DNA from: Antedon bifida
Lineage: Eukaryota > Echinodermata > Crinoidea > Comatulida > Antedonidae
NCBI GenBank assembly: GCA_963402885.1
Contig: OY727099.1
Coordinates: forward strand, 24,633,001-24,697,000
DNA: 64,000 nucleotides
Direction of reading: 5' to 3'
A program made the translations under genes and the position numbers. Below are positions 15,201 through 25,329 of the stretch, one piece after another. Below the pieces are notes generated by a model. It was not told where the DNA came from. It worked only from the letters and a program-made list of their open reading frames with translations, and did not search any database. Position 1 is the first letter of the stretch. Each line of letters opens with the position of its first letter.

Positions 15201-17802
15201 CTATCTTGAGCGGAAACCGCCCGTCCGATCCGCGTTGTGTGTAAATGGTCATAATGAATAAAATAGATTCTATATTTTACTGTTGCCGCTCGTCTGTGTA
15301 ATTCAGTAGACTGAATACAGATCTATCTTGTTAAATTTTGCCGAGGATTTTAAAAAATATGAACCACGGAACGAACTCAAACAAAGCTTTAATAGGCCTA
15401 TAATATTTACGAGGCAAATCTTTTTGAATTATGCGAGGAAATAGACTAGACATTGATTAAGGGCTAAGTCTATGTTTGGTAACATGTTGGATACTTCACA
15501 ATAAACAGACCAGATCATCAATATCATACAAATATTTCACAATATTGACAAGTTTTCTATCATCGTTGTCAATCATATTTTACTAAATATTACCTAAATA
15601 ACAAAAAAACAATATTAAGAAATGTATATTATAATTCGAGCATCTATTATGTTGCAAGGAGGTCCGTCTCAAAATATCTGCGTTTTCAAAAGTAGACATT
15701 TACGACATCAAACTAAGTAGGTCTGTGTTTGTACACTATGTAGACCAAATTAGATTATTGCACAATAATGACACGTAGCAAGAGCCTTATTACTGTTCTA
15801 ATCTAATTTGTGTTATAATCATTCAGATTTATACTTATTTTACAGTGGCACTTAGAGATATGCTACACCCTGTCACAGATGTTTTGGTTGAGAAGGGACG
15901 ACAAGCGTACAGTGATCGTCGCTATCCAAGGTAAGGTCTGTCGCTCGCGCGACGTACACGTGGCATGGCGTGCGCTTACTTCTTGCGCTGCGTGCTAGTT
16001 AAGCTTGATTCCCACTACAGACGCAACGCAAGGACGTAGCGCAACGTAAGTGATTTGACCAATCACAACCGATGAATTATTCGAACAGTGGCTTGTCATT
16101 GATCAGCTCGCTTCAGTTGCGCGTACGTCCTTGTGTTGCGTTTCTAGTGGGAACCACTCGTGCTTTACGTTCTTGCATTGTGTGCTAGTAAGAACCAATC
16201 TTTAAGTTTGGACTGAGTCGGCGGTCATTTCGTTTACTGCCGATTACGTATGTCTGGACCATTTTCTGGGAATAGTATTAATGTGCATTGAGCGTTACGC
16301 TCAAATGTTTATTTTACGTTCTCAATTTGACCAAAAAAAATATTTTTCAAAGGTTATACATAGATGGTCCATTTGGTAGCCCGAATCAAGATGTGTTCAA
16401 GTATCATACAAGTGTGTGCATTGCCGGAGGAGTTGGAGTCACGCCATATGCTGCTGTATTAAACCAGTTAAGGTATATACATTATTATTATTACATCGCA
16501 AATCGAAAAAACGTAAATTATGTTTATCGTTACACTACAGTAGAGCATTTATTTAGACACCAATTTCCCGAACGGCGCCCCGTACTTTATTGGGTTCTGA
16601 CAATGTCCCCTTATTAGGGGCTCTGTATTTTCAATAAACGTCACTTTGTCCACCACATCTCCATCAAACACCATTTATCAATGCCTTGCTTTATGTACAT
16701 GTGTCTCTTTATTGATTTAATCTTTCAGGGATTGCGATTTAAAAAAGTATAAACTGCAAAGATTATACTTCATTTGGGTCTGTCGGAACATTCAAAATCT
16801 GAAGTGGTTTGCAGACCTCCTGGCGTCTGTGCACGGAAAGGTACGATACTATTTGATAATATAATGTGTACTAAATTATATAATTATAATACAGTAATAA
16901 AAAGACATTAAAACGGGAAATAATTATGCACTGGCCTAAATAATAATATTTTTCTTTAAAGTTTTGGAATGAAAACATGCCAGATTTTCTAAACATTCGA
17001 CTGTTCGTCACGTCTAAGCACGCGCAGATCCGTACTGCCGAAACTACAGACAGGTTGGCAGGTTTCAATTCACGTGATCACTTTCTAGCTAATAGAATTC
17101 ATATAGGAAGACCTGATCTGAAGGAAATTCTAGGAGAAGTGGACGCAAATAATAAAAGGTATACATTCCATAGATGTTATATCACAACTAGAGAGTCAAC
17201 TCCAACCAAATCACATGTTTTAAAAAAACAGCGTCTATTCACATTGGTGCCAATCAGATATGACTGTTTCAGACCGCGTCCACTACTCAATGACGCACCA
17301 CGGCTTCAACCAAATCCCAGATTTTTTTAAACAGAGCCAATCATCACATTGGCAAATCAGATATGACTGTTTCAGAGACCGCGTCCACTACTCAGTGACG
17401 CACCACGACTCCAACCAAATCCCAGATTTTTTTTAACAGAGCCAATCATCACATTGGCCAATTAGATATGACTGTTTCAGACCGCGTCCACTCTACTCAG
17501 TGACGCACCAAGACTCCAACCAAATTCCTGATTTTAAAAACAGAACCATCATTGGCTAATCAGTATGTCGAGTCGTAGTAGTATAATAACTCTATAGTTA
17601 TACTTATGCATAATATACTGAATAATACATTCTATGTTTGGTCATGTTAATACATCTATTCTTATCCGTTTTTTGCAGATCTTCTATCGGTTTGTTCGTC
17701 TGCGGACCAAAAAAACTTTCAAATAATGTTCAAAACATTTGCAATAGGATAAACAGAAAACGAAGAATAAAAATGCATTTTAATACGGAATCATTTTCTT
17801 GA
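210..17802 (+). CDS. NOX4: NADPH oxidase 4 (NOX4), 5'-partial
   Basis: Transmembrane haem/FAD enzyme that passes electrons from NADPH to oxygen, giving mainly H2O2 in the NOX4 family. Coding exons: 210-305, 2545-2655, 4693-4774, 5689-5786, 6750-6777, 8248-8320, 9155-9235, 10558-10741, 11466-11630, 11717-11779, 12085-12145, 15846-15930, 16353-16472, 16729-16840, 16962-17158, 17679-17802. All phases agree, giving 559 residues to the stop; human NOX4 has 578, so only an exon of about 19 residues lies before the window. Visible: haem histidine pairs (ILHV to VHCTAH, spacing 14; WYTHH to MHS, spacing 13), VPGLTGV segment, FAD site HPFTLT, NADPH sites [17 protein letters not shown] and CGPKKLS, and C-terminus FNTESFS. 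The E-loop keeps a His four residues before Cys (HTPGC) and a second Cys (TCKEPPS), as in vertebrate NOX4. This favours NOX4 over NOX1-3 and NOX5. Confidence 0.96.
1289..1470. repeat. 42-bp minisatellite with CG-rich core
   Basis: About four and a half copies of a 42-bp unit starting TACGCGCGCGTTCAAAA and ending in an A+T-rich half. The outer copies diverge and the middle two are nearly identical. The alternating CG/CA core is CpG-dense against an A+T-rich background. Confidence 0.8.
2270..2475. repeat. GAT/GAC trinucleotide expansion
   Basis: About 200 bp of GATGAT/GACGAC triplets broken by TTATGATGA. It lies about 70 bp upstream of the NOX4 exon at 2545. It produces long spurious frames of Met/Thr or Ile/Val on the two strands. 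Confidence 0.9.
3407..3494. repeat. Foldback: 23-bp inverted repeat
   Basis: Arms ATGGCGCGTCAAGCTGTCAT.. and its complement (22 of 23 matches) enclose about 42 bp. It may be a small foldback element or a hairpin in the NOX4 pre-mRNA. No other copy noticed in the window. Confidence 0.75.
4252..4386. mobile_element. MITE-like foldback, family B, copy 1
   Basis: Ends are CTTGGTTCCCAC and GTGGGAACCAAG; the interior has GGACGCAGCGCAAGGA and a CCAAT-type core near TGATTGGTCAA. Related copies: 5456-5560 (partial), 16001-16157, 22210-22350, 32780-32893 (rearranged), 37708-37776 (partial). Non-autonomous: no reading frame. Confidence 0.75.
4784..4934. mobile_element. Foldback element, family C, copy 1
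   Basis: Starts AAGCTCTGTC, then a CTATCAGACTAG-type arm, GTGATGTGCCCAAATATGG units and GATGACATCA-like core, and the complementary arm ending CATAAAGTTTGA. It sits about 10 bp inside the intron after the NOX4 exon 4693-4774. The outer AGAGCT arm is lost at the right end. Confidence 0.8.
5456..5560. mobile_element. Family B foldback fragment
   Basis: Contains the core TTGACCAATCACGACGCGAT and the complementary TGACTGGTCAACTTG with a GCGTTGCGCGTACG arm, but lacks clean GTGGGAACC ends. A decayed copy in a NOX4 intron. Confidence 0.6.
5994..6330. repeat. Direct tandem duplication, about 164 bp x2
   Basis: AAATGGTACGATTTGTGTAC begins at 5994 and again at 6158. Each copy runs through a TACGCGCGCGTCG core, GTTGATCT, CATAGGCACATTAT-like and GCGATTATTTATTGAGTGCT. 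The copies differ by scattered substitutions and one 3-5 bp gap. The CG-rich core resembles that of the 1289-1470 minisatellite. Confidence 0.85.
6828..7040. mobile_element. MITE-like foldback, family A, copy 1
   Basis: About 210 bp with inverted ends AAGCTTGGTTCTCACTAG and CTAGTGGGAACCACGCTT. Internal landmarks: AACCTGCGATGTTTGCAGCA and GTCGGTTCCCACTTGTGAT. Nearly identical copies at 18271-18479 and, inverted, 23103-23312. No coding capacity, so presumably moved in trans. Confidence 0.88.
7715..7905. repeat. TAGGCCTA-based tandem array
   Basis: About nine 20-bp units of TAGGCCTATTACCACTACTA type, with a 76-bp higher-order period (the variant TCTACATAGGCCTATTACT recurs at 7791 and 7867). It is the densest ordered run of the window-wide octamer TAGGCCTA. 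Confidence 0.85.
8930..9095 (+). mobile_element. tRNA-headed SINE, family 1, copy 1
   Basis: Head has an A-box-like AGTGGTTAGGACA and B-box GGTTCGAGTCT, followed by a body GACTTTTTCTCATTCTCAC, CGTTTCAAATTAATTAA and CAGTATATCACCGGGC. The same head and body occur inverted at 37381-37535. It lies in the intron upstream of the NOX4 haem exon 9155-9235. Confidence 0.8.
9916..10069. mobile_element. Foldback element, family C, copy 2
   Basis: Ends GCTCTGTCTACACTATCAAA and TTTGATAGTGTAGAC. The interior has GTGCCCAAATATG units and TATGACATCATCATGTCCAT. In a NOX4 intron. Confidence 0.88.
10755..11062 (+). mobile_element. tRNA-derived SINE, family 2, copy 1
   Basis: tRNA-like head GTGGCGCAGTGTGCTGGACG with B-box GAGGTTCGAATCC, then GGCAAGATACTTTACTTACG, TTTGCCTCTCGCCACCCAGG, GATTACTAGCTGCATTATGG and a tail GCGCTAAATAAATCC plus (ATT)n. 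A decayed relative is at 58025-58245. It starts 14 bp after a NOX4 donor. Confidence 0.8.
11814..11951. mobile_element. Foldback element, family C, copy 3
   Basis: AAGCTCTGTCTACACTATCA at one end and the complement ending GGCAGAGCTT at the other; interior CATATGGACATGATGATGTC and CACTACCATATTTGGGCACA. A clean, near-full-length copy between two NOX4 exons. Confidence 0.9.
12834..12884. repeat. Perfect palindrome, 25-bp arms, 1-nt spacer
   Basis: CTAGCTAGCTCCAGGCCATG.. is followed after a single G by its exact complement, 51 bp in all. It could extrude as a cruciform or fold as a very stable RNA hairpin. It lies inside the large NOX4 intron. Confidence 0.95.
13317..13643 (+). CDS. Possible nested two-exon frame in NOX4 intron
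   Basis: Two exon-like open stretches with good splice sites: 13317-13421 (acceptor CTACCTACAG, donor AAG|gtaaca; 35 codons) and 13545-13643 (acceptor TTTTTTCAG; 32 codons and TGA). Both are phase 0, so they join in frame. Start of the peptide: [13 protein letters not shown]; end: YTKTPSIE. I do not recognise it and found no convincing first exon with a Met. Phases do not fit NOX4 (intron phase 1), so it is not a NOX4 cassette. It could be a small nested gene, a decayed insert or chance in A+T-rich DNA. Confidence 0.2.
16001..16157. mobile_element. MITE-like foldback, family B, copy
   Basis: Ends AAGCTTGATTCCCACTACAG and CTAGTGGGAACCAC; interior TGATTTGACCAATCACAACC and GCGTACGTCCTTGTGTTGCG. 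In the intron between NOX4 exons 15846-15930 and 16353-16472. Confidence 0.85.
17190..17570. repeat. About 104-bp tandem repeat x3 in last NOX4 intron
   Basis: AGATATGACTGTTTCAGA recurs near 17257, 17360 and 17465, each followed by CGCGTCCACTACTCAGTGAC, GCACCAC.., CAACCAAATCCCAGATTTTT and ACAGAGCCAATCATCACATT. Each unit carries CCAAT and TGACGCAC motifs. Confidence 0.85.
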
Positions 17803-18270
17803 TGATAGGCTTGTAAAAACACATTTGAATACGTCATCACAAAAAACTCTGACGTCACAATACGGGATCGGCCTGTATGCGTCTAATGCGTCCTTAAAAA
17901 CGACTCTTATGAAAAAAGAAACCCTTTTTTAAAAAAAAAATCTGGTGCTACAATATACTGTGATAATTCAAATCGGTACTTCCAATGATGGAATCTGTTA
18001 TTTATTCATGAAAGGTGCTATCGCACACATAGCATGATATTTGTCAACCACCTTTTGCAGTGCGATTCTCACTTTCTGTCCACACAGTAAAACACCGTGT
18101 GAACGTAGGTTTAATCCGATTCCTACAGTATTGATCTTTATGCTGCATATATACAGTCAAGAATGAATAATGCACAATGGAAACGCGGGATAAAGTTTAA
18201 ATACGTTTTTGTTGCTGCAGATGTAAACGTCCCCCGTGGAAGGTGTTTCATTTCGTTATCATCGCCTATT

Positions 18271-18479
18271 AAGCTTGGTTCCCACTAGCGACGCAACGTA
18301 ACGCAATATACGCAACGTAAGCAAATGCCCTTCTAATAATTGTGTTTGCCCCCGCCTGCGTGAAATCAAACCTGCGATGTTTGCAGCACTGTTGCGTCGT
18401 CGGTTCCCACTTGTGATTACGCAATACAGCACTTTGCGTCGATACGTAGATGCGTTGCGTTCTAGTGGGAACCACGCTT
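18271..18479. mobile_element. MITE-like foldback, family A, copy 2
   Basis: AAGCTTGGTTCCCACTAGCG to TCTAGTGGGAACCACGCTT, nearly identical to 6828-7040 apart from small indels. It lies in the presumed NOX4 3' UTR. Confidence 0.9.
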
Positions 18480-18725
18480 TACTACGACATGCTTGTTTTT
18501 GAGTTATATTTTTTTTAAGATTACGTGTACCTTGCTGCATACAGTGAAATGAGGATTCCGATTGAAAGCCCGGAAAAGCTCGGGAACCTATCAGATGTCT
18601 ATATATTATATTTAAACAGCTCATTCCAACAGAATGAGAGTTTTGTATATTATTTATATCAGTTTTTTTTTAACGACTGAATTTTTATAGAATATTTTCA
18701 TAGATTTTAATATTATAATCGATTT

Positions 18726-18731
18726 AATAAA
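18726..18731 (+). promoter_or_regulatory. Likely polyadenylation signal of NOX4
   Basis: AATAAA about 0.92 kb after the NOX4 stop, in an A+T-rich stretch. The implied 3' UTR contains the 18271-18479 foldback element. Position and motif are seen; use is inferred. Confidence 0.4.
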
Positions 18732-19247
18732 GATATATTATTATAAAACTGTATGCTCGTTTTTATTTTCTGAATCTTCACAATGTTTTTACTACTATTT
18801 GAAGTTGTGTAGGCCTACCTCGCGTAATCTATCAATTTACGCAAAACTTAACAACAAACAAAAATTGCACAGATTGGAAAAGCCCATCTTATTAATTAAA
18901 TATTATTTACAATATACCTTTCATTACGGGGCGCCGTTCAGAATTCTGTCATCTGTGTATTATGTTGAAACAATTATCAATGTCCCCAATGGAGCCCCGT
19001 ATTTCATTTCTCTCCTAATAGTATTTCTAAAACAGTAGCTTTTCATTATAATTATTGTAACGTAAAATAATATTATGATGTATTGTATTAATCATGGAAA
19101 GAATACATATAACAATATATACAAATAGAATACATATTATACTATTTGTATCAATGAGAGGAATACATTACTTAACAGTTTATTAATTAGGCCTACAGTG
19201 AAATAGAATAAGTAGAAAATTGAATTCATTTTACTAATGTACTTATA

Positions 19248-21195
19248 CTATCGAGTTTTTCCTGCCCTACCGGCGCCCTTTCCTCCCTTTGAAGTACCGC
19301 GTTTGGAAGACGTTGTCGATTTTCCCATTTGAGCGTCCTCCGGTAGGGACTTTAGTCTGCCGTAGCCTCTAATACTTTTTCCAGTTCTTCGTTCATACTG
19401 CACTGCTAGTCTTCCTGAAAATACAATAAAAGATAATAACATGAAAAGAATAAAACAAAAAAATTATTTTTATGTTATTTATTATCATTTGAGGATTTTA
19501 TCTGTCAGCAAACTCACTCATAAATTCTGGACTTTCTTTATCCATATCTGGAACTAGGGGAACGTACGGTTTTAACGCACCGTCTTCTGTGCCTGCAAGT
19601 GAATACGAATGAGACATTGATAAAGGAATAGATTAGATCGGTTTATCTTAACTTGTCTGACGAAACCACACCCTCTTTTGTCTTGTCTACGAAGGAACCA
19701 CACTCTCTTTCGACTTCTATACGAAGGAACCGCACTATCTTTCGGCTTCTACGAAACCACACCCTCTTTCGGCTTCTCTACGAAAGAACCACACCCTCTT
19801 TGTCTTCTATACGAAGGAACCGCACTATCATTTGGCGTCTATACGAAGGAACCACACCCTCTTTTCGCGTCTATACAAAGGAACCACGCCCTCTTTTGGC
19901 GTCTACTATACGAAGGAGCCCACGAGTCTTTTGGCTTCATAAATATGATTATAACCTATATTATCTATGTGGCTAAAATGATAATTTAAATTCAATTACG
20001 TTCTAATTTGATGGGTATATACATAGTCTTTGTTGATAGTATTCCGGATGCTCTTCTCTTTGGGTGTACATCGCACAAGTTCATTAGCATACCGTCTTCA
20101 TCAGCTAAATCCAATCCAACTGCGAATTTAAATGATTTTAATATAAAAGTTTATACATAGTACGTAGTACTTATATACGATAAAATTACACTTTTTAGTC
20201 GAAAGGAAAATAAAATATTGAAATTGGTTAGGCCTAGTGCCGTACCTTTTGGATCGGTTTCATTACACGTGCGTTTGATGTAAGCCAATAGGTTTGCCAC
20301 CATACAGTCAGGATTGGCTACAAATGCCCCACTTCCTGTTTTATATTGTTAAGAAAACGTAATAATTGTTAATTATCAATAAATAGTTACTATCTATAGT
20401 ACGTTTTATCACTTTCCATTACTTGTGTTCCCAAACTAAAAATTAATTTAAAATACTAAATAAGCTATTATATTAATATAGGGTCGGCCTATATAAATCT
20501 GTAGTTCTGGAGTAACATTTTTTTAGAACTTTCATACCACACTGATAGGCTAAGTCTATTGAATTTAAAAAGTTAACTTGACAGATCAGATAGAAATACA
20601 AACATGAATTGAATTCGACTACATGAGTATATGTATATCATCATAACAACTATAACAATAGCATTAATTACAACTAATCATGGAGGTATACCTCCATGAA
20701 CTAATACTAGGCTAGGCCTATACTATAGTAAAAATATAATATATCTTTATAATTTATATGTTTCTTAATAATAAATAATAGTTGTAGGTAGCCTATGTGC
20801 TATTAAACGTACTCAGCCACAAATCTAAATAAATATATCTAACTCTAACAACAAGCATAAACAGGTAGGCTAGGTTTTCCAATGCCTTGCCTATCTAGGC
20901 CTATGCCTCATAGTCATAGCTAGGCCTACTAAGCTAGCCTAAGCTAGGCCCTCTGGCTAGGCCCTCTAGGCTAGGTTAAGTTAGGCCTATCTACTACTAG
21001 GCCTAGGGTAGGCCTAGCCCAGCTAGCTAGGGCTAGGCCTAGCCTAGGCCTATAGCCTAGATAGGCTAGGCCTAGGCCTAGTTAGAATGTTACCCTTTTC
21101 TGCCGCGCCTAGAGACCTAGGCCTAGGTATAACAAGAAAAAGAAAGTACAAACAAACTTAGACTTACCTCCAAAGCGAATAACTATGAACCCCAT
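19248..21195 (-). CDS. C22orf15: C22orf15/CXorf65-like small protein
   Basis: Five exons on the minus strand: 21195-21168, 20335-20246, 20119-20000, 19592-19518, 19414-19248; all intron phases are 1, giving 159 residues. The start MGFIVIRFG, the CMVANLLAYIK segment, the LDLADEDGMLMNL segment and TMYIPI follow the order of vertebrate C22orf15 and CXorf65, short proteins of unknown role whose N-terminus looks like a ubiquitin-type beta-grasp fold (my inference). The tail after ERRTGKS is basic and Gly/Ser/Lys-rich (SKGGKGAGRAGKTR). At the third exon the obvious donor (AT|gtatat) would break the frame; the donor GAAC|gtaatt keeps it. TTTATT at 19179-19184 reads as AATAAA on this strand, 64 nt past the stop. 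Family assignment comes from recalled alignment only. Confidence 0.75.
19656..19938. repeat. Minisatellite in C22orf15-like intron
   Basis: About eight units of roughly 36 bp, of the type TACGAAGGAACCACACCCTC followed by TTTCGGCTTCTA. It fills most of the intron between the exons 20000-20119 and 19518-19592 and creates spurious plus-strand frames rich in RNHT/EGTT. Confidence 0.85.
20870..21125. repeat. Irregular AGGCCT-dense tract
   Basis: Over 20 overlapping AGGCC or GGCCT motifs (TAGGCCTA, CTAGGCCTAG, AGCTAGCC) without a fixed period, directly before the first exon of the C22orf15-like gene on the minus strand. Many nested 8-12-bp palindromes result. Confidence 0.7.
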
Positions 21196-22383
21196 TCTAT
21201 GTACTTTAAAATGAATTATACGAACAGACAAAATTGGAAAACTGGCGTTTTCGTTGTGTACAGACGACCGCGCGTATGACGTAACTGCTGCGTCGACGAG
21301 TCTCGATATGCGCGCGTGCTTAAGAGCACGACGAGAGCACGTACGTAGTAAATACTTGTTTAGGCCTCCTTCCTACTAATTTCGTTTTACCGAGCCAATA
21401 ATGATTTTCTGATTAAATTACCAACTATAAAATACCGTAGTCTTGGCCTGGGTAGTAGGCAAACCGGTTAAAAGCAGACTAGAGTCCAGTGTGATCTCGC
21501 CTCTCTCCCGCTATAATCGAGCCACTCTAGGCTAGGCCTATAGTATAAATAATAAGAAGGCCTAGCTAGGCCCAGCATCAAGAATGGATAAAGTATCCTT
21601 TGGAGTGCCTATAATTTAAATAACTGATCTTCCCATGTCTACATGATTTGTTTAACTCATGCAGATATATATAATAATCATTAGAAGCCTCGAATAGGTA
21701 TAAAAACCAGTATAAAAACTCACCTTTTTTTCTCTGATCTTCTTCTTTGGCGGTAAAATCCAATGAGATCTGATTGGTCAGAAAGTAGTCTGCCAACAAA
21801 CAAACTACGGTGGCCCATTGGTAACAGGGGCGAAAATCATATTTGATTTTGAGTTGCAGCATATTTGTTTAATTCTTATTGTCTTCCTTGTTTTAAAAAA
21901 TAATTTAATGAGGTAAACAAAAAACACCATATTTTCTTTAAATTTTATTATATTTTTACTATCAAAAAAATAATTTTATTATATATTTTATATACGTTAT
22001 TTTATATATATATTATTTATTTTTTTCTACTGTTCATGTTAAGTAGTTTTATACCATTTTAATTAAAATGATTTTAGCAAAATAATGAATGAAATGTAAC
22101 CCATCATGATTGTAGCTAAACATTTATTCAAAATTAAAATATTTTTATTTCAGACTATAATTGTGATATGATACTTCAATTGATGTTTTCAAAATGTTTG
22201 CTTTTCACTTGGACGCGCGCAACGCAAAGACCTTGACAAGTATTTTGACAAATGATCACAAACGATGTATTATCCGAACTGACGTATGTCATTGGTCAAT
22301 CGCTTGTGCGTTGCGCTTACGTCATTGTGTTGCGTCCTAGTGGGGACCAAGATATATTATATTTTTTATAATATATCTACTAA
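21196..22383. other. Spacer: promoter side of C22orf15-like gene
   Basis: No firm gene. 21240-21340 is CpG-richer and may be the promoter of the minus-strand gene starting at 21195. A frame starting at 21862 (minus) with a donor-like site at 21723 overlaps CCAAT motifs and was not accepted. 21890-22060 is nearly pure A+T. 22210-22350 is a family B foldback. Confidence 0.4.
22210..22350. mobile_element. MITE-like foldback, family B, copy
   Basis: CTTGGACGCGCGCAACGCAA to GTCCTAGTGGGGACCAAG, with CTTGTGCGTTGCGCTTACGT in the right arm. Immediately downstream of the stop of the minus-strand gene at 22384. Confidence 0.75.
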
Positions 22384-23752
22384 TTAAATTGCTTCTAAGT
22401 CCAGACTTTTTACACTAACGTTTACATCAGAAAGAAACTTCTTTTTATCTCGTTCGATAGTTTCTAAAAACGATTGTACTTTGCTTCTAAGTACGCGATC
22501 CTGCTCTGCTTTTAATATTGATTTATTTTCCAACCATTCATTCCGTCGAAACTCTCTTTCTGACGACATCACTGCGTCTATGTGTGTCAACTGAGTTAAT
22601 TCCCGCCTTGATCGACCCCTCGTCCCTACCTCCACAGCCGTACGAGGGCGGTCTCGATTACTATTTAATGAACTTCGTCGTCGTGAAGGGTTATGACCAA
22701 TTGACGTTTTAGGACGAAATTTGTTTTCAACTTTCTCATTTTTTGTTTTAACTAACGAGTCACTTTCATTAATTTTGTTATTCAAATTAATAATTGTCTT
22801 TTGTCGGTAAAATTTGTGTTTTTGTTTATTTATTCCATTGTTCGTTTTTTCATTGTCTATCTCGTTAAATATTTTAGTTGAAGCTGGTCTTGGCATAAGT
22901 GGAGGATTCACGCCACGTCTTCGTAACCAATAGGTATCGTAGCTTGCGAGACTGGAGTCTGTTGGTGTTGGAACACCAGGAAATGCAGGGCACGTCATAG
23001 TGGCACTCGCGTCCTTGTTGACAGGCTCAACATGTTTCAACGAATCATCACTCTTTGACGAAGTCTAAAAATAGAAAATAAAGTTTTTATAAATTTAGGT
23101 TAAAGCGTGGTTCCCACTAGACCGCAACGCAGCGACGTATTGACGCAAAGTGCTGTTTTGCGTAATCACATGTGGGAACCGACGACGCAACAGTGCTGCA
23201 AACATCGCAGGTTTGATTTCACGCAGGAGGAGGAAAGCACAATTATTGGAAGGACATTTTCTTACGTTGCGTAGGTTGCGTTACGTTTGCGTCACTAGTG
23301 GGAACCAAGCTTAAGGTTAAAGCTACGTTCACACTAAGATTCTGTCCTGTGACGTCGCCTAATGATAGCGACTGATAATTTACCTCAATATCACTATCAT
23401 CACTCTCTTCTTCTTCTTCGGATATTGATTTAAAAGACTTATAGACGAGTTGTTTATTTTCTCTACTGATAACATTTTCCAGAGTCGCCCTACGAAGAAG
23501 TTTCTGTTGTCGCTGCAACTTCCGGAATGTTTTGTCCATGCTCTTCAGTTCATGTCTTGTGTCTGCCAACATACGGGTTTTTTGAAGATTTAGGGAATCC
23601 ATCGTTTCTGTCAATCTCTCATCCTCCTCCTGATTGGCTAATTTCGCCATACAATCATCGTAATAGCCAATCCCCCTTCCTTCTTCTGCGGGCATGTCCT
23701 TGTTGTTTCTAACCTTTTCAACGTTAAGATGTCCTCGTATGTCCAGTGTCAT
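22384..23752 (-). CDS. Unrecognised coiled-coil protein (two exons)
   Basis: Exons 23752-23384 (donor GAG|gtaaat) and 23064-22384 (acceptor TTTTTAG), phase 0, 349 residues. The first exon encodes a charged helix likely to coil (about residues 35-105: EEDERLTETMDSLNLQ to KLQRQQKLLRR) ending in an acidic EEEEESDDSDIE patch. The second has a Pro-rich stretch (PAFPGVPTPTDSS), SYDTYWLRRRGVNPPL, an Asn/Lys-rich linker, an Arg/Ser-rich basic part (SRRRSSLNSNRDRPRTA) and a second helix (SEREFRRNEWLEN to FLETIERDKKKFL). No signal peptide or membrane segment. I do not recognise the family; layout resembles the single-exon protein at 28011-28871. The intron holds a family A foldback. The start is the first Met of the open frame. 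Confidence 0.7.
23103..23312. mobile_element. MITE-like foldback, family A, copy 3 (inverted)
   Basis: AAGCGTGGTTCCCACTAGAC to CACTAGTGGGAACCAAGCTT, reverse orientation relative to the other two copies. It makes up most of the 319-bp intron of the coiled-coil gene and contributes an in-frame read-through into the first exon frame. Confidence 0.9.
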
Positions 23753-25295
23753 GATGATTCCTGTTTCAAGTGTTTTGTCACTGTTGTATATAAATCTATA
23801 AAAATATCAACGAAATACTATATTAATTTATAAACTTATCTAACCCACCCCAACTCAACCAATCTAACCACATTGCATATTGACTCAACTATCTAGTTAC
23901 AGACTACAAATTTCGTAAAAATCTTGTCGATCCCAAAATAAATATATAAATTAGTTTACTTCGAAACATATTTTGATTTAAAAGGTATCTTCGTAATTAT
24001 TGTGTTATTGTGTCGATGAGAGAAAAATAACACCTAAAATAAATCTTAAGAAATACAGAGTAATTTACCTTTGTTAAGTTTTTATTGGTGAACTTTATTG
24101 TAAAGTTGTATGACACTTATACGATTCTCTGTGTGGTTCTAGATTATGGTATCATCATTTAACAATAGTAAGACTGACAAAAGAAAAATAAACATCAAAT
24201 GATACAATTGTTTGAAGGTCTAGGTCTCAGGGGGAAAGATTTGACACTAATCAGCACTTCATCTCCAAGGTGAGGTATAGTAGTTTATCAATAAAAGAAA
24301 CATTTAGCTAATATATAATAACAAGTCTCGTTAGATAATGACATTGGAATCTCCTTAAGGCTGTATTTGTATAATGGCGATCTATTTTTTGTTTATAATA
24401 AACAATGACGTCAGCATTGAACCTACTTCATGAAGATAATGTACCGTAGTTTACTGTATCAATGTACTGTATTGTTAATGTATTATTAATAATTAACTGT
24501 AGGTTTTATAAATACATGTGGATTCCACTCTCTGGCTTTTAATAACAAGAAAAACATCAATACAAGGCCTGTACAATTACAAAATGTTTGTTCGTCAATT
24601 TAGGCCTACTTTATAAGCCCGTAATGGTACCTTCCATTTCAAAATCCTGCATCCGACACAAAGTGTTGGTATACATCAGTTAATTAGACCTTTTACGCTT
24701 TACAATATTGGATATAACAATGTTTAAGGGCTACCTATCGAGACTAGACAAACCTGTAACAAAAAAAATCTTTTCGAAATTGAGACATGACGATAAAATC
24801 CTTTATCTCACCATTTGGTGGCTCTTTTAAGCTTTAGCTTTAGACAGTTTTGCAATAAGCATGACAAAAAAAGATACCAGGAAATAGAACCACAGAATGG
24901 CATGGTAGTATAATACAGATCAACATAGAACTGACTAAATAAAAGGAGATACATACATTATTAAATACTCACCATTATCGCAGAAATTAATTGCACAAAC
25001 AAGGGGCCGTAGCAATTACGGTAGTAGCCTCATGCAGAGATATCACAGATTCGAATATAGGACTACACATCATAATGTGTTGTTAGATCTCTAGTGACTA
25101 TAGTTTCAATAACGTTTGTGATTTTTTGACCTTGAATGACATTGGTAGGCCTATCACCAAACAACGGTTAATTCAAGTGCAATATATTGAACTCGATCGA
25201 TATTAGGAATAATAACATTAATCCAAGGTAAAATTGGACAATGGTTAATGGTGTCTTAATATGCCACCGATCTTATTGAGTTAACGGTTGGGGAA

Positions 25296-25329
25296 TTTGG
25301 TGGGTGGGGGGGGGGGGGGAGGGGGGAGG
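25296..25329 (+). other. G-run, quadruplex-capable
   Basis: GGTGGGTGGGGG-type run of about 34 bases, almost all G on the plus strand, in strongly A+T-rich surroundings. It satisfies the usual four G-tract rule. Confidence 0.7.

Larger units (their letters stand above)
12146..15845 (+). other. Largest NOX4 intron (3.7 kb)
   Basis: Holds the 12834-12884 palindrome, a possible nested two-exon frame (13317-13643), and a promoter-like stretch at 14700-15000 with inverted CCAAT boxes, CpGs and AAGATGGCG. At 15130-15255 is a repeat matching the complement of the 590-665 block. A minus-strand donor-like site (AAAAAAG|gtaagc) lies near 14411. Otherwise nothing coding seen. Confidence 0.5.

Noticed and set aside
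16457-16617. Continuation of the NOX4 frame past 16472
   Set aside because: Read-through into the intron; the donor AG|gtatat joins the conserved [14 protein letters not shown] exon in phase.
19653-19989. Two overlapping plus-strand frames with RNHT/EGTT repeats
   Set aside because: Products of the ~36-bp minisatellite inside an intron of the minus-strand gene.
21578-21862. Minus-strand frame MLQLKIKYDFRPC... with donor-like site at 21723
   Set aside because: Phase would join the second C22orf15-like exon but would replace the conserved MGFIVIRFG start; overlaps CCAAT motifs; more likely promoter sequence.
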